A DNA stretch of 64,000 bases from Serratia proteamaculans (lineage in GTDB: Bacteria > Pseudomonadota > Gammaproteobacteria > Enterobacterales > Enterobacteriaceae), in contig NZ_WBKI01000006.1 of assembly GCF_008830365.1 (NCBI RefSeq), positions 124,001 to 188,000 of the forward strand. The letters run 5' to 3'. Of this stretch, positions 1 through 10,585 are shown in pieces; the stretch's first letter is position 1; every line of letters starts with the position of its first letter. The translations under genes were made by a program, and so were the position numbers. A model generated the notes under the pieces. It was not told where the DNA came from, searched no databases, and was given only the letters and a program-made list of their open reading frames with translations.

Positions 1-354
1 ACAGGCCATCCAGCCCAATAGGGCAAAGCGTCGGTGGTTATCGGAATAGGCATTCATCGACTGGTCGTGGTACGGGCTACCCGGTCGATCGTACAACCAG
101 GGGGCATCGATCAGGTAGATGCCCACGCCATGATAGGTACCGTAGCGCAGACCAACCCGGCCGGCGAACGAATCGATTTCCGCCACCAGCACAGAGTCCG
201 GTATGCCGTTGCGCACGTCAGGAAAAGCGGGCAATAGCACCCGAACATCGCCGCCTTCGGCGATCTGAGCTGCCGGTAATGCGCCAACCACGTCTGCGAG
301 CCCCCCGGTTTTCAGCAGGGGGAACATTTCAGAACATACGTGTAAAACCTGCAT
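1..354 (-). CDS. glgA: Glycogen synthase, N-terminal part (cut by window edge)
   Basis: Glycogen synthase extends the alpha-1,4-glucan chain from ADP-glucose in the cytoplasm. The first 118 residues are read here, and the rest lies beyond the left edge. The N-terminus [19 protein letters not shown] carries the KTGGL motif (residues 15-19), which binds ADP-glucose in this family, followed by ADVVGALP. The ATG at 352-354 is the only start that keeps the canonical N-terminus. It is the last glg gene visible, 131 bp after glgC, consistent with the enterobacterial glgBXCA(P) operon. Any glgP would lie outside the window. Confidence 0.93.
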   Translation of the reverse strand, partial: MQVLHVCSEMFPLLKTGGLADVVGALPAAQIAEGGDVRVLLPAFPDVRNGIPDSVLVAEIDSFAGRVGLRYGTYHGVGIYLIDAPWLYDRPGSPYHDQSMNAYSDNHRRFALLGWMAC

Positions 355-485
355 TATCACTCCTGAGAATCGGCAAATTAACTCTGGAAAAGCAGGCTTG
401 CCGCTGTTGTTAATCCCGCGTTGTGCAAGCCATCAGTCAGTCCGTTTATATGGCGGCAGGCTATCTTTCTGCCGGATACCTTAAC

Positions 486-1763
486 TCACAACTTTGACAA
501 CATTTCGCGCGTGACCAACACAATGCCGCCTTCCGAACGATAAAAGCGTTTGCTGTCCTCATCGGCGTTTTCGCCAATCACCATGCCCTCGGGGATATGG
601 CAGGCGCGGTCGATGATGCAGCGTCGCAGGCGGCAGGAGCGGCCGACGTTAACGTCCGGCAGCAATACAGTAGAGTCGATGGTACAGAACGAGTTCACCC
701 GTACCCTTGGGAACAGCACCGAATGCACCACAACCGAACCGGAGACAATACAGCCGCCGGACACCAGCGAGTTCATGGTCATGCCGTGGCTGCCGGAGCG
801 GTCCTGTACGAACTTGGCCGGAGGCAGCGGCTCCATATGGGTACGGATCGGCCAGGCGCGGTCATACATATCCAGCTCCGGCGTCACCGAAGCCAGATCG
901 AGGTTGGCACGCCAGTAAGCTTCCAGCGTCCCCACGTCGCGCCAATACGGTGGCAGCTCGGGGTTGGATGTCACGCAGGACAGCGTGAACGGATGTGCCC
1001 AGGCCGCTTTCTGCGCGGTGATTTTCGGGATCAGATCCTTGCCGAAGTCATGAGTTGAACCCGGCGTCGACATGTCCTCTTCCAATAGTTTGAACAGGTA
1101 GTCGGCGTTAAAGATGTAGATCCCCATGCTGGCCAGCGACATCTCCGGGTTGCCCGGCATCGGCGGTGGATTGCTGGGTTTTTCCAGGAACTCTAGGATC
1201 AGATCGTTCTCGTCCACTTCCATCACGCCAAACTCGCTGGCCTCATCGCGCGGCACCGGCAAGCAGGCAACGGTACACTGCGCCCCCTTTTCCACGTGGT
1301 CGATCAGCATGCGCGAGTAATCCATCTTGTAGATGTGATCGCCCGCCAGGATCACCACATATTCGGCGTCGTAACGGCGAATGATGTCCAGGTTCTGGTA
1401 CACCGCATCCGCCGTGCCCTTGTACCAGTGCTCGGTACTGAGGCGTTGCTGGGCCGGCAGCAAATCGACAAACTCGTTCATCTCTTCGTTGAGGAACGAC
1501 CAACCGCGCTGGATATGCTGCACCAGGGTATGGGACTGGTATTGGGTGATCACACCGATACGGCGGATCCCCGAGTTCAGGCAATTCGACAGGGCAAAAT
1601 CAATGATGCGGAATTTACCGCCAAAGTGGACGGCCGGCTTGGCACGGGTTGAGGTTAAATCTTTCAAACGCGAACCGCGGCCACCGGCCAAAATCAGGGC
1701 GACGGACTTAATCGGCAGTTGGCGTGCCAACATCAGGGGGTCTTTATTTTCAAACCTAACCAT
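486..1763 (-). CDS. glgC: Glucose-1-phosphate adenylyltransferase
   Basis: Makes ADP-glucose from ATP and glucose-1-phosphate, the committed and allosterically controlled step of bacterial glycogen synthesis. At 425 residues it has the usual length. The nucleotidyltransferase signature LAGGRGSRL is at residues 25-33, followed by [11 protein letters not shown] with the activator-site lysine. [11 protein letters not shown] (substrate site) comes mid-protein, and the C-terminal half has the hexapeptide beta-helix character of the family. It lies 12 bp downstream of glgX in the same orientation, so they are co-transcribed. Confidence 0.96.
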   Translation of the reverse strand: MVRFENKDPLMLARQLPIKSVALILAGGRGSRLKDLTSTRAKPAVHFGGKFRIIDFALSNCLNSGIRRIGVITQYQSHTLVQHIQRGWSFLNEEMNEFVDLLPAQQRLSTEHWYKGTADAVYQNLDIIRRYDAEYVVILAGDHIYKMDYSRMLIDHVEKGAQCTVACLPVPRDEASEFGVMEVDENDLILEFLEKPSNPPPMPGNPEMSLASMGIYIFNADYLFKLLEEDMSTPGSTHDFGKDLIPKITAQKAAWAHPFTLSCVTSNPELPPYWRDVGTLEAYWRANLDLASVTPELDMYDRAWPIRTHMEPLPPAKFVQDRSGSHGMTMNSLVSGGCIVSGSVVVHSVLFPRVRVNSFCTIDSTVLLPDVNVGRSCRLRRCIIDRACHIPEGMVIGENADEDSKRFYRSEGGIVLVTREMLSKL

Positions 1764-1775
1764 AGCTGACTCCTT

Positions 1776-3761
1776 TTATTTTTTCTTTACCAGCACGCAA
1801 ATCGAGTGCGCAGCCTGGTTCCAGGCGGGTAAAACCGCCCGCGAATCTTCCTGAGTAAAGGGAGCGACAAGCTGCCAATCGCCTGTGGGCAACGTCATCT
1901 CCACCGCCTGCTGCGTGGCGTTCACCACCACCAGCCAGCGTTGCGACAGGAGGATCTGCAATTGCAATGCACCCTGCTCCCACTGTTGCGCACTGGGGGG
2001 TTGCCCCTGCGCGTTCAGCCACTGCACGTTACCGTCGCCCTCCTGCCACCAGCGGTCATGCTGCAGGGCGGGAATTTGTTGGCGCAGGTGGATCAGTGCG
2101 GCGGTGTAAGCGGTGAGTGAGTCATCCGCCGTGGCCCAATCGAGCCAGGTGATAGCGTTGTCCTGACAATAGGCATTGTTGTTGCCCTGCTGACTGTGTC
2201 CATGCTCATCGCCGGCCAGCAGCATCGGCGTACCCTGGGACAGCAACAGCGTGGCAAGCAGCACCTGCCGGCTGGCCCTACGGCGTTGCACAATGGCGTC
2301 GTCGGCAATCGGGCCTTCAACACCGTGGTTATTGCTAAAGTTACGGTCGCTGCCGTCACGGTTACCTTCACCGTTCAGTTGGTTGTGCTTGCGGTTAAAA
2401 CTGACCAGATCCTGCAGGGTAAAGCCGTCATGAGCAGTCAGCATATTGATGCTGGTGTACGGCGCACGCCCGCGTTGGTTGAACAGGTCGCTGGAAGCGG
2501 CAAAACGTTGGGCGAACTGGCCCAGCGAGATATCGCCCTGCAGCCAGAAGCGGCGCATATCGTCCCGGTAATGATCGTTCCACTCGGCAAAGCGGCCGGG
2601 AAACTCCCCCACCTGATAGCCACCGGGGCCAATATCCCAGGGTTCGGCGATCAGCTTGCAGCGTGACAGCAGGTCGTCCGCCAGCATCGCCTGGAACAGC
2701 GGCGCGTCACGATCGAACGCCGGTGTGCGACCTAGCACGCTGCCCAGATCAAAGCGGAAGCCGTCTACATGACATTCCCCCACCCAGAAACGCAGGCAAT
2801 CCATCACCCAGGCCACGCCCGGTGGCTGATCCAACCGCAACGTGTTGCCGCAGCCGGTATCGTTCACGTAGCCCCCCTCGGGCGTAAGCCAGTAATAACC
2901 CGGGTTATCGATCCCTCGCAGCGACAACGTCGGCCCGTCCATGTCCAGTTCGGCGCTGTGGTTGAACACTACGTCGAGGATCACTTCAATCCCGGCCTTA
3001 TGCAGTGCCTTCACCGCATCGCGGAATTCACGCAACGGCGTCATGTCAGTGCGCAGGCTGGAGTAGCGGTTATCCGGCGCATAATGCGCCAGCACGTTAT
3101 AGCCCCAGTAGTTAATCAACCCCAGGCGCTGCAAGCGCGGCTCGGAGCTGTGTTGCTGCACCGGCAGCAGTTCCAGCGCGGTAATGCCAAGACGTTTGAA
3201 GTAGGCGATCATCACCGGATGACCCAGCGCGGCGAAACTGCCACGCAACACCTGCGGGATATCCGGGTGTTGCAGGGTCAGGCCGCGTACATGCGCTTCG
3301 TAGATCACCGTTTTGCCCCACGGCGTCGCCGGTGGGCAATCATCCTGCCAGTCATAGGCTTCGTCGATCACCACGCACTTGGGCATCAGCTCGGCGCTGT
3401 CATGCCGATCCGGCCGGTCATAGCCACCATGCAGGTAGGGGTCATCGGCCACCGGCCCCTCAACCGCACGGGCAGCGGGATCCAGCAGCAGCTTATTGGG
3501 GTTAAAACGCAGCCCCTGCGCAGGATCAAACGGGCCATGCACCCGGAAACCATAACGCTGGCCCGGTTTACCGCCCGGCAGATAACCGTGCCAAACATCA
3601 CCGCTGCGCGCCGCCAGCGGTAGACGCTCTTCGCGCTGTTGTTCGTCAAACAGGCACAGCTCCACCCCGGTAGCATGGGCGGAATACAGGCTAAAGTTGA
3701 TGCCGTTACCGTCATAATGCGCCCCGAGAGGCGCGGCGATGCCGGACGTCAGCTCAGTCAT
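1776..3761 (-). CDS. glgX: Glycogen debranching enzyme
   Basis: Isoamylase-type enzyme that removes short alpha-1,6 branches left by glycogen phosphorylase. It is 661 residues long. An N-terminal CBM48-like domain precedes a GH13 barrel whose four catalytic regions are visible: [20 protein letters not shown] (nucleophile Asp), LIAEPWDIG (acid/base Glu) and NMLTAHDGF. Its start codon overlaps the glgB stop by 4 bp (ATGA-type overlap, 3758-3761), indicating translational coupling with glgB. Confidence 0.95.
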   Translation of the reverse strand: MTELTSGIAAPLGAHYDGNGINFSLYSAHATGVELCLFDEQQREERLPLAARSGDVWHGYLPGGKPGQRYGFRVHGPFDPAQGLRFNPNKLLLDPAARAVEGPVADDPYLHGGYDRPDRHDSAELMPKCVVIDEAYDWQDDCPPATPWGKTVIYEAHVRGLTLQHPDIPQVLRGSFAALGHPVMIAYFKRLGITALELLPVQQHSSEPRLQRLGLINYWGYNVLAHYAPDNRYSSLRTDMTPLREFRDAVKALHKAGIEVILDVVFNHSAELDMDGPTLSLRGIDNPGYYWLTPEGGYVNDTGCGNTLRLDQPPGVAWVMDCLRFWVGECHVDGFRFDLGSVLGRTPAFDRDAPLFQAMLADDLLSRCKLIAEPWDIGPGGYQVGEFPGRFAEWNDHYRDDMRRFWLQGDISLGQFAQRFAASSDLFNQRGRAPYTSINMLTAHDGFTLQDLVSFNRKHNQLNGEGNRDGSDRNFSNNHGVEGPIADDAIVQRRRASRQVLLATLLLSQGTPMLLAGDEHGHSQQGNNNAYCQDNAITWLDWATADDSLTAYTAALIHLRQQIPALQHDRWWQEGDGNVQWLNAQGQPPSAQQWEQGALQLQILLSQRWLVVVNATQQAVEMTLPTGDWQLVAPFTQEDSRAVLPAWNQAAHSICVLVKKK

Positions 3762-5944
3762 TGCACCTCCCGCAGCAGATAGATGGTCGCCAGCGGCGGT
3801 ACGGTGACGCTAATCGAATGCTCGCGGCCGTGGTTACCTATCTGCTCAGACACCACACGGCCCTGGTTACCGGTATTGCTGCCGTGATAGTGGTGTGAGT
3901 CGGTATTGAGAATTTCCCGGTACTCGCCGGGGCGGGAAATACCGATGCGATAGTGGTGGCGCGGCACCGGGGTAAAGTTGCTGACGGCGATCAGCTCATT
4001 GCCGTGCGCGTCATAGCGGGCAAAGGCAAACACCGAGTTGTCGTGATCGTCCACCACCAGCCACTCAAAACCGTCCGGACGGTAGTCGCGCTCATACAAC
4101 GGCGCCTGCTGCTGATAGCAATGGTTAAGATCGCGCACCAGCCGCTGCACGCCGTGGTGCCAGTTATCCAGCCCTTCCAGCAGATGCCAGTCGAGGCTGC
4201 TGTCGAAGTTCCATTCGCGCCCCTGGGCGAACTCGCAACCCATAAACAGCAGCTTCTTGCCTGGGTGCGCCCACATAAAACCATAGTAGGCACGCAGGTT
4301 GGCGAACTTCTGCCAGGCGTCGCCAGGCATGCGGTCGAGAATCGATTTCTTGCCGTGCACCACTTCGTCATGGGAAATCGGCAGCACGAAGTTCTCGGTG
4401 TAGGCGTACAGCATGCCGAAGGTCATCTGATTGTGATGATACTTGCGGTGCACCGGGTCGCATTGCATGTAGTTGAGCGTGTCGTGCATCCAGCCCAGAT
4501 TCCATTTGTAGTGGAACCCCAGGCCATTAGACTCCGGTGGCAGCGTCACCCCCGGGTAATCCGTGGATTCTTCCGCCAGGGTCACCGCACCGGGCCGCTC
4601 TTTGCCGACGCTGTGGTTGGTGTAACGCAGGAAGGCAATGGCCTCCAGATTCTCGTTGCCGCCGTAGTAATTCGGCACCCATTCACCGTCGGCACGGCTG
4701 TAGTCGCGGTAAATCATCGAGGCCACCGCATCGACACGCAGCGCGTCAATGCCATAGCGCTCCAGCCAGTAAAGGGCGTTCCCCGCCAGATAGTTACGCA
4801 CCTCATGGCGGCCATAGTTGTAGATCAGGGTATTCCAGTCCTGATGGAAACCTTCTCGCGGGTCGGCGTATTCATACAACGCAGTGCCGTCGAAATTCGC
4901 CAGGCCATAGGCATCGCTGGGAAAATGCCCAGGCACCCAGTCCAGGATCACGTTGATGCCCGCCCGGTGCGCCGCCGCGACAAAATCTTTGAAGTCGGCC
5001 GGGGTGCCGAAGCGCCGGGTCGGGGCGTACAGCCCTAACGGCTGATAACCCCAGCTTCCGTCAAACGGATGCTCGTTAATCGGCAGCAGCTCGATATGGG
5101 TGAAGCCCATGTCTTTCACGTAGCCAATTAACTGTTCCGCCAGTTCGCCATAGCTGAGCCAGAAATTATCGTCGGTGTGACGTCGCCACGAACCAAGGTG
5201 CACCTCGTAAATCGACATCGGTCGGTCAAAGTCATTGGCACGCTGACGTTCCGGGGTGTTTGCTACCACCTCCGGCAGCGGCGTTACCAGCGACGCGGTA
5301 TCCGGCCGCATTTGCGCCTCGAAGGCGTAAGGATCGGCCTTCAACTGGGTATTGCCGTAGCAGTCGATAATTTCGTATTTGTACAATTGCCCGGCTTTCA
5401 CCCCCGGCAGGAACAGCTCCCAAATCCCGTTTTCACGCCGCAGGCGCATCGGGTGGCGGCGGCCGTCCCAGAAGTTGAACTCGCCCACCACCGAAACGCG
5501 TTGGGCATTCGGCGCCCAAACGACAAAGCTGACACCTTCGACTTCATCCAGCGTGGTGAGGTGGGCGCCCAACCGCTCATACGGACGCAAATGGGTGCCT
5601 TCGGCCAACAGCCAACTGTCGATATCCTGCAGCAGGGTACCGAAACGGTAGGGATCTTCGACGGTCTGCTGACTATCTTGCCAGCGAACCTCGAATTGAT
5701 AGCGGAACGGGGTTTTGCGGCGGGGCACCGTCGCGCTGAAAAAGCCGCGCGGATCATCGCAGTTAAGCTGCACCAGGCGGCGGCCGCTTTGCTGCTCCAG
5801 CAGCCAGACTTCGCTGGCGTCAGGCAACAGCGCACGCACCTGCAGGCCGTTATCGGCCACATGCATACCCAGCAGGGAAAAGGGGTCGGCAGAGTTGCCG
5901 GAGAAAAGCTGATCAATCACGTCACGATCGGGAAGTACAGGCAT
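3758..5944 (-). CDS. glgB: 1,4-alpha-glucan branching enzyme
   Basis: Cuts an alpha-1,4 chain and re-attaches it as an alpha-1,6 branch. GH13 regions visible are [35 protein letters not shown] and [14 protein letters not shown], after an N-terminal CBM48 domain ([20 protein letters not shown]). The frame is open for 32 more codons, but the start [11 protein letters not shown] at 5944 is chosen. It gives 728 residues, the family length, and has an AGGAAG ribosome site seven bases upstream. It is the first gene of the glgBXCA operon. Confidence 0.94.
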   Translation of the reverse strand: MPVLPDRDVIDQLFSGNSADPFSLLGMHVADNGLQVRALLPDASEVWLLEQQSGRRLVQLNCDDPRGFFSATVPRRKTPFRYQFEVRWQDSQQTVEDPYRFGTLLQDIDSWLLAEGTHLRPYERLGAHLTTLDEVEGVSFVVWAPNAQRVSVVGEFNFWDGRRHPMRLRRENGIWELFLPGVKAGQLYKYEIIDCYGNTQLKADPYAFEAQMRPDTASLVTPLPEVVANTPERQRANDFDRPMSIYEVHLGSWRRHTDDNFWLSYGELAEQLIGYVKDMGFTHIELLPINEHPFDGSWGYQPLGLYAPTRRFGTPADFKDFVAAAHRAGINVILDWVPGHFPSDAYGLANFDGTALYEYADPREGFHQDWNTLIYNYGRHEVRNYLAGNALYWLERYGIDALRVDAVASMIYRDYSRADGEWVPNYYGGNENLEAIAFLRYTNHSVGKERPGAVTLAEESTDYPGVTLPPESNGLGFHYKWNLGWMHDTLNYMQCDPVHRKYHHNQMTFGMLYAYTENFVLPISHDEVVHGKKSILDRMPGDAWQKFANLRAYYGFMWAHPGKKLLFMGCEFAQGREWNFDSSLDWHLLEGLDNWHHGVQRLVRDLNHCYQQQAPLYERDYRPDGFEWLVVDDHDNSVFAFARYDAHGNELIAVSNFTPVPRHHYRIGISRPGEYREILNTDSHHYHGSNTGNQGRVVSEQIGNHGREHSISVTVPPLATIYLLREVQ

Positions 5945-6370
5945 AGTCTTCTTCCTAAGATTAAGAGCATGATTTATAAGAGGCCGCGTAGCCCATCGCC
6001 TTTCAGGTTGCAGCTGAGTTGGCTGCACCTTGAGATCCACAGGACGTAACGCTTAATCCATAGCCGTTTTGGTTATCATGCAATTCATTCGGTATCTAAA
6101 GCGTGATTGCGGTCGGTTATTGATCAATTCTCACCTTCCCGGCCCGAATTCCGCTCTTTATGCTTATTTTTAGCGCTGGTGAAAATTTATCCGCCGGCCC
6201 TTTAAGCATAGCTAATGTCGGTTAAAAACATTGCCGCATTGCCAAGGAAAATTCTTCATTAAGAAAACTGCCAGCCTGACAGCGTCTTTGCGCTGCTGCC
6301 CGCATGGAGGAGGGCTGATGACCTGTGTGCTTTCTCTGGTTGGCAGCCAGTTAGTCCATAACGCGCCGAA

Positions 6371-6407
6371 ACGGAGAAAACGGAGAAAACGGAGAAAACG
6401 GAAGAAA
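6371..6407. repeat. Tandem 9-bp repeat (ACGGAGAAA)
   Basis: Three exact copies of ACGGAGAAA (6371-6397) and a fourth with one inserted base. On the asd-sense strand it reads as a T-rich tract (TTTCTCCGT)n just downstream of an inverted repeat, so it may take part in ending the asd transcript. Confidence 0.75.
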
Positions 6408-6418
6408 ATAAGGCTTTT

Positions 6419-6442
6419 GGGGGCTGAAAGAGCTCAGCCCCC
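6419..6442. other. Inverted repeat downstream of asd
   Basis: GGGGGCTGA and TCAGCCCCC form a perfect 9-bp stem with a 6-base loop, 19 bp past the asd stop. The bases directly after it on the asd strand are AAAAG rather than a T run, so it is not a textbook intrinsic terminator. It could stabilise the 3' end. Confidence 0.5.
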
Positions 6443-6460
6443 GGGAAGTACGGTTCAGGT

Positions 6461-7564
6461 TTACAGCAGGATGCGCAGCATGCGGCGCAGCGGCTCGGCA
6501 GCACCCCACAGCAACTGGTCACCTACGGTGAACGCAGACAGATATTCCGGCCCCATATTCAGCTTGCGCAGGCGACCGACCGGCGTATTCAGCGTCCCGG
6601 TAACCGCTGCCGGCGTCAGTTCACGCATGGTCAGCTCACGGTCGTTCGGGATCACCCGCACCCAGTCATTGTGGGTCGCCAGCATCTGTTCGATTTCCGG
6701 CAGTGGGACGTCTTTTTTCAACTTCAGGGTAAACGCCTGACTATGGCAGCGCAGCGCGCCGACGCGCACGCACAAGCCGTCGACCGGGATCACCAGGCCG
6801 CTGTTGAGGATTTTGTTGGTTTCCGCCTGGCCTTTCCACTCTTCACGGCTCTGGCCGTTATCGAGCTGCTTGTCGATCCACGGGATCAGGCTGCCGGCCA
6901 ACGGCACACCAAAGTTATCGGTCGGCAGTTTGCCGCTGCGGGTGGCCGCAGTGACTTTACGTTCGATATCCAGAATTGCCGAAGCCGGATCCTGCAGCTC
7001 TTTCGCCACGTCGGCGTGCAGCATGCCCATTTGGGTCAGCAGTTCACGCATGTGACGTGCGCCACCGCCGGAAGCCGCCTGATAGGTCGCCACAGACGCC
7101 CACTCCACCAGATCATTGGCGAACAGACCGCCCAACGACATCAGCATCAGGCTGACGGTGCAGTTGCCGCCGACAAAGGTCTTGACGCCTTTATCCAGGC
7201 CCTGCTGGATCAGCGCACGGTTGACCGGATCCAGGATGATAATCGCGTCATCCTGCATACGCAGAGAAGAAGCGGCGTCGATCCAGTACCCCTGCCAGCC
7301 GCTTTCACGCAGCTTCGGGTAAATTTCGTTGGTATAATCGCCGCCCTGGCAGGTAATAATAATGTCGAGTGCGCTCAATGCATCAACATCGTAGGCATCC
7401 TGCAGCGTGCCCTGCTGGCCGCCGAAGGTTGGCGCCGCCAAACCGTGTTGCGAGGTGGAGAAAAAGACCGGGCGGATGGCGTCAAAATCGCGCTCTTCCG
7501 TCATGCGTTGCATGAGTACGGAGCCGACCATTCCGCGCCAACCGATGAAACCAACGTTTTTCAT
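6461..7564 (-). CDS. asd: Aspartate-semialdehyde dehydrogenase
   Basis: NADPH-dependent reduction of aspartyl phosphate to aspartate semialdehyde, the shared precursor of lysine, diaminopimelate, threonine and methionine. The N-terminal nucleotide site ([16 protein letters not shown]) and the catalytic cysteine motif [15 protein letters not shown] are clear. The chosen start at 7564 gives 367 residues, matching the family. The 19 in-frame codons upstream lack similarity, while AGGACAG precedes this ATG. Position between glgB and yhgN matches E. coli. Confidence 0.96.
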   Translation of the reverse strand: MKNVGFIGWRGMVGSVLMQRMTEERDFDAIRPVFFSTSQHGLAAPTFGGQQGTLQDAYDVDALSALDIIITCQGGDYTNEIYPKLRESGWQGYWIDAASSLRMQDDAIIILDPVNRALIQQGLDKGVKTFVGGNCTVSLMLMSLGGLFANDLVEWASVATYQAASGGGARHMRELLTQMGMLHADVAKELQDPASAILDIERKVTAATRSGKLPTDNFGVPLAGSLIPWIDKQLDNGQSREEWKGQAETNKILNSGLVIPVDGLCVRVGALRCHSQAFTLKLKKDVPLPEIEQMLATHNDWVRVIPNDRELTMRELTPAAVTGTLNTPVGRLRKLNMGPEYLSAFTVGDQLLWGAAEPLRRMLRILL

Positions 7565-7725
7565 AATGACTGTCCTGCCTTGGAGGATGACTGCTATAAG
7601 TTGTGTGCAATATCTCCCCACCTTACAAAATGTCGGCGCAGGCGCAAAGTGAATTTATTCGATGGGTGAGCGATTCTCAGCAATCCTTCTTATATACCTG
7701 AGAGATGAGCCAACGGGTCGCTTGG

Positions 7726-7751
7726 CTGTAACTTGAAAGCCATAGGGTATA
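7726..7751. repeat. Relic end of the TATACCC palindromic repeat family
   Basis: The minus strand reads TATACCCTATGGCTTTCAAG, nearly the same as the left end of the element at 9090 (TATACCCTATGAATTTCAAG). Only this end is recognisable, so it looks like a decayed or truncated copy in the asd-yhgN intergenic region. Confidence 0.5.
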
Positions 7752-7803
7752 GGTTATTAAGCGGTCGGGATGGCCGACGCGTTTTTCAGATTCAGAGGTA
7801 ATG

Positions 7804-8397
7804 ATGATAGAGATGGTTTCGGTCACGGTATTGCTGTTTTTAATCATGGATCCACTGGGCAATTTGCCGATTTTTATGTCGGTACTCAAGCACCTGGAGC
7901 CGCGCCGCCGCCGGGTGGTGCTGATCCGCGAACTGCTGATCGCCCTGCTGCTGATGCTGATTTTCTTGTTTGCCGGTGAGAAAATTCTGGCGTTCCTTAA
8001 CCTGCGCACCGAGACCGTGTCGATTTCCGGTGGGATCATTCTGTTCCTGATCGCCATCAAGATGATTTTCCCTTCGCAGGAAGGTGACAGTAGCGGGCTT
8101 TCCGCCGGTGAAGAACCCTTCCTGGTCCCACTGGCCATCCCGTTGGTCGCCGGCCCTTCGATTCTGGCCTCGCTGATGCTGCTTTCACACCAGTATCCAA
8201 ACCAGATTTCATATCTGGTGGTGGCACTGCTGATTGCCTGGGGGATTTCCGCCGCCATTCTACTGATGTCGAACCTGTTCCTGCGCCTGCTGGGTAGCAA
8301 AGGTGTGAGCGCGCTGGAGAGGCTAATGGGACTGATTCTGGTGATGCTGTCTACCCAGATGTTCCTGGATGGTGTGCGCGCTTACATGAAGTTGTAG
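7804..8397 (+). CDS. yhgN: MarC/UPF0056-family inner-membrane protein
   Basis: Polytopic membrane protein of the MarC family, with no firmly established function. It is 197 residues long with about six hydrophobic segments, beginning with VSVTVLLFLIMDPLGNLPIF, the family's N-terminal signature. FLFAGEKILAF and SGGIILFLIAIKM follow. Two consecutive ATGs occur at 7801 and 7804; the second aligns with the E. coli start, and GAGGT lies just upstream. It is divergent from asd and convergent with gntK, as in E. coli. Confidence 0.88.
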   Translation: MIEMVSVTVLLFLIMDPLGNLPIFMSVLKHLEPRRRRVVLIRELLIALLLMLIFLFAGEKILAFLNLRTETVSISGGIILFLIAIKMIFPSQEGDSSGLSAGEEPFLVPLAIPLVAGPSILASLMLLSHQYPNQISYLVVALLIAWGISAAILLMSNLFLRLLGSKGVSALERLMGLILVMLSTQMFLDGVRAYMKL

Positions 8398-8445
8398 TGA
8401 ATATCCGGGCGCCTGTTCGGCGCCAAGAGGTCGCGGCAGCCCGGA

Positions 8446-8973
8446 TTACTGGGCTGCAACGCGCCGAATATAAGCCAGGGTATCGGCCACCACGCCGTCC
8501 AGCGGCTGGTCAATCTCGATCGCCTGCACGTCCGTCTCCTGCGCACCCGGCTCTTCCAGGGTGGCGAATTGAGAAACCAGCATCTGTGGCTTGAAGAAAT
8601 GGCCCTTGCGCTGCTTCAAACGCTCTTCAATCACCGCCTTGTCACCTTTCAAATAGATGAAATGCAGATTGCGATTGCCTTCACGCAGACGGTCGCGATA
8701 GCTTTTTTTAAGCGCCGAACACACCAGCAAAGAAACGTCGTTGGTGCGTTCCATGGCAAAGATGGCGTCATTCAACGCCGCCAACCACGGAGCACGATCG
8801 TTATCGTCCAACGCATGCCCGGCGGCCATTTTATTAATATTGGCACGCGGATGCAGGTAGTCACCGTCCAGCATCGCAGCACTGGCTTCATGGGCAACGG
8901 CGCTGGCCACCGCGGATTTACCGCTGCCTGAAACGCCCATCAAAATAAATACGTGGTGCTGTGGATTACTCAT
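8446..8973 (-). CDS. gntK: Gluconokinase
   Basis: Phosphorylates gluconate to 6-phosphogluconate for the Entner-Doudoroff and pentose phosphate routes. It is 175 residues, with a P-loop GVSGSGKS at residues 13-20, the DGDYLHP substrate segment and an LVCSALKKSYRD motif typical of the GntK family. It lies 295 bp after the GntT permease gene on the same strand. That gap contains a palindromic repeat and two further inverted repeats, so gntK may have its own promoter or be separated by partial termination. Confidence 0.95.
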   Translation of the reverse strand: MSNPQHHVFILMGVSGSGKSAVASAVAHEASAAMLDGDYLHPRANINKMAAGHALDDNDRAPWLAALNDAIFAMERTNDVSLLVCSALKKSYRDRLREGNRNLHFIYLKGDKAVIEERLKQRKGHFFKPQMLVSQFATLEEPGAQETDVQAIEIDQPLDGVVADTLAYIRRVAAQ

Positions 8974-8995
8974 ATTTCATGCCCTTATGGGATCA

Positions 8996-9070
8996 GATGA
9001 CGCTGACGGCGTCATCAAAAGCGCCCCAAACTCAAAATGGTTTCCGATACCGCCCTGGGCACCGGAAACC
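8996..9070 (-). other. Paired inverted repeats in the gntK leader
   Basis: Two perfect 8-bp stems lie just before gntK: GATGACGC/GCGTCATC at 8996-9016 and GGTTTCCG/CGGAAACC at 9039-9070. Neither has a T run, so they are not intrinsic terminators. They could be leader RNA structures or operator sites. Confidence 0.4.
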
Positions 9071-9089
9071 TCACTATACCCAACAAATT

Positions 9090-9267
9090 TATACCCTATG
9101 AATTTCAAGTTGGCCGCTCTAGCGCGTCCATGCGCTCGCGGCATTTGTACATCCCTGTACAGCACAGCTAGGCGGCCAGCTCGCTCATCCCCAGGCGCTT
9201 ACTTGAGTAAGTAACTGGGGTGAGCGAGTGCAGGTAACAACGCTGCGGCTTGAAAGGCGACGGGTAT
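9090..9267. repeat. Large imperfect-palindrome repeat, TATACCC family, copy 1
   Basis: About 178 bp bounded by TATACCCTATG and GACGGGTAT. The centre (9180-9228) is a strong hairpin: CTCGCTCA/TGAGCGAG, then CCCCAG/CTGGGG, then CTTACT/AGTAAG around TG. The same central core and ends recur at 57761-57890, and the ends recur at 47137-47207. It begins two bases after the gntT stop codon, so any transcript from gntT to gntK would carry it. It resembles dispersed palindromic elements known from Yersinia and Serratia genomes (family assignment from memory). Confidence 0.75.
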
Positions 9268-9268
9268 T

Positions 9269-10585
9269 TTATACGACCGTCGCCAGCAGCAGACAGCCCA
9301 CCAAACCACAGACTGAAATGATGGTTTCCAGCACCGACCAGGACTTGATGGTTTCCATGATGCTCAGGTTGAAGTACTCCTTGAACAACCAGAAACCCGG
9401 GTCGTTGACGTGAGAGAAAATCACGCTGCCGGAACCGACCGCAATGACCATCAGTTCCGGGCTGACGCCGGTAGTGGCGATCAGCGGAGCTACGATGCCC
9501 CCCGCGGTGATTGCCGCCACGGTAGCCGAGCCCAACGCCAGACGCAGCGCGGCAGCAATCGACCATGCCATCAGAATTGGCGAGACGTTACTGCCTTCCA
9601 TCAGCGCGGCAATGTATTTCTCTACGCCACTGTCGACCAGCACCTGCTTAAACGCACCGCCACCGCCGATGATCAACAGCATCATGGCGATAATTTTGAT
9701 CGAGTCGGTGATGGTCCCCATCACTTCATCCATGGTACGGCCACGGTTCAGACCAAAGGTAAAGATGGCGATCAGCACCGCAATCAGCGTTGCCATCACC
9801 GGATCACCGAAGAACTCGGCAAAGCGCAGTACGCTGTGGCCCTTCGGCAGCACCATTTCGGCTACCGCACGCAGCGCCATCAGGATCACCGGCACCAGAG
9901 AAGTCGCAACGCTGATACCAAAGCTTGGCATTTCCGCTTCGGTGAAGATTTTTGGGTTATACAGGCCTTCCGGTACCGGCTTGTCGATGCCTTTCAGGAA
10001 GCGAGCGTAAACCGGGCCGGCCAGGATCACCGTTGGAATAGCCAACAGCGTGCCGTACAGCAGGGTTTTGCCCATATCGGCATGGAAAATGGTGGCAATC
10101 GCCGTTGGGCCAGGGTGCGGCGGCAGGAAACCGTGGGTGACCGACAGCGCAGCCGCCATAGGCACACCGACATACAGCAATGGCACGCGGGCAGAAGCGG
10201 CGATACTGAATACCAGCGGCAACAGCAGTACAAAGCCGACTTCATAGAACAGGGCAAAGCCGACGGTAAAACCGGTCAGCACCACTGCCCACTGAATGTG
10301 TTTTTTACCGAACTTGTCGATAAGCGTAGTGGCGATGCGCTGAGCACCACCGCAGTCCGCCAGCAGCTTGCCGAGCATGGCACCGAAGCCCATGATCAGC
10401 GCCAGGCTGCCCAGCGTGCCGCCAACGCCGGCCTTGATGGAGCCGATCACTTTATCGACTGGCATACCCTGGGTGATACCGACCGCCAGAGCAACCAGAA
10501 TCAGAGAGATAAAGCCGTTCAGCTTAAAGCGAATCATCAGCAGCAGCAGCAGCGCTACGCCGCCTGCAACAATCACTAATGGCAT
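9269..10585 (-). CDS. gntT: High-affinity gluconate permease of the GntT type
   Basis: Gluconate:proton symporter of the GntP family in the inner membrane. At 438 residues it has the same length as E. coli GntT, and long stretches look nearly identical by recall (for example IKAGVGGTLGSLALIMGFGA and FLPPHPGPTAIATIF). It has about 12-14 hydrophobic segments. This resembles GntT more than GntU, although E. coli has gntU at this position beside gntK and gntR. GGAG lies seven bases before the ATG. A double GntR-type operator is about 150 bp upstream. Confidence 0.93.
   Translation of the reverse strand: MPLVIVAGGVALLLLLMIRFKLNGFISLILVALAVGITQGMPVDKVIGSIKAGVGGTLGSLALIMGFGAMLGKLLADCGGAQRIATTLIDKFGKKHIQWAVVLTGFTVGFALFYEVGFVLLLPLVFSIAASARVPLLYVGVPMAAALSVTHGFLPPHPGPTAIATIFHADMGKTLLYGTLLAIPTVILAGPVYARFLKGIDKPVPEGLYNPKIFTEAEMPSFGISVATSLVPVILMALRAVAEMVLPKGHSVLRFAEFFGDPVMATLIAVLIAIFTFGLNRGRTMDEVMGTITDSIKIIAMMLLIIGGGGAFKQVLVDSGVEKYIAALMEGSNVSPILMAWSIAAALRLALGSATVAAITAGGIVAPLIATTGVSPELMVIAVGSGSVIFSHVNDPGFWLFKEYFNLSIMETIKSWSVLETIISVCGLVGCLLLATVV

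Larger units (their letters stand above)
5945..6460. other. Intergenic region between glgB and asd
   Basis: A 516-bp stretch with no supported gene. It should hold the glgB promoter on the minus strand (AT-rich near 6060-6240) and the 3' end of the asd message. Nearest asd it carries a tandem 9-bp repeat (6371-6407) and a perfect 9-bp inverted repeat (6419-6442). Short frames here have no ribosome site or recognisable protein. Confidence 0.6.

Noticed and set aside
3953-5038. A 361-codon plus-strand frame inside glgB
   Set aside because: It is antisense to the well-supported glgB coding sequence; GC-rich codon bias opens such shadow frames. The same holds for 2769-3623 and 5177-6049.
6419-6442. 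Inverted repeat as the intrinsic terminator of asd
   Set aside because: The bases after the stem on the asd strand are AAAAG, not a T run; kept only as an inverted repeat.
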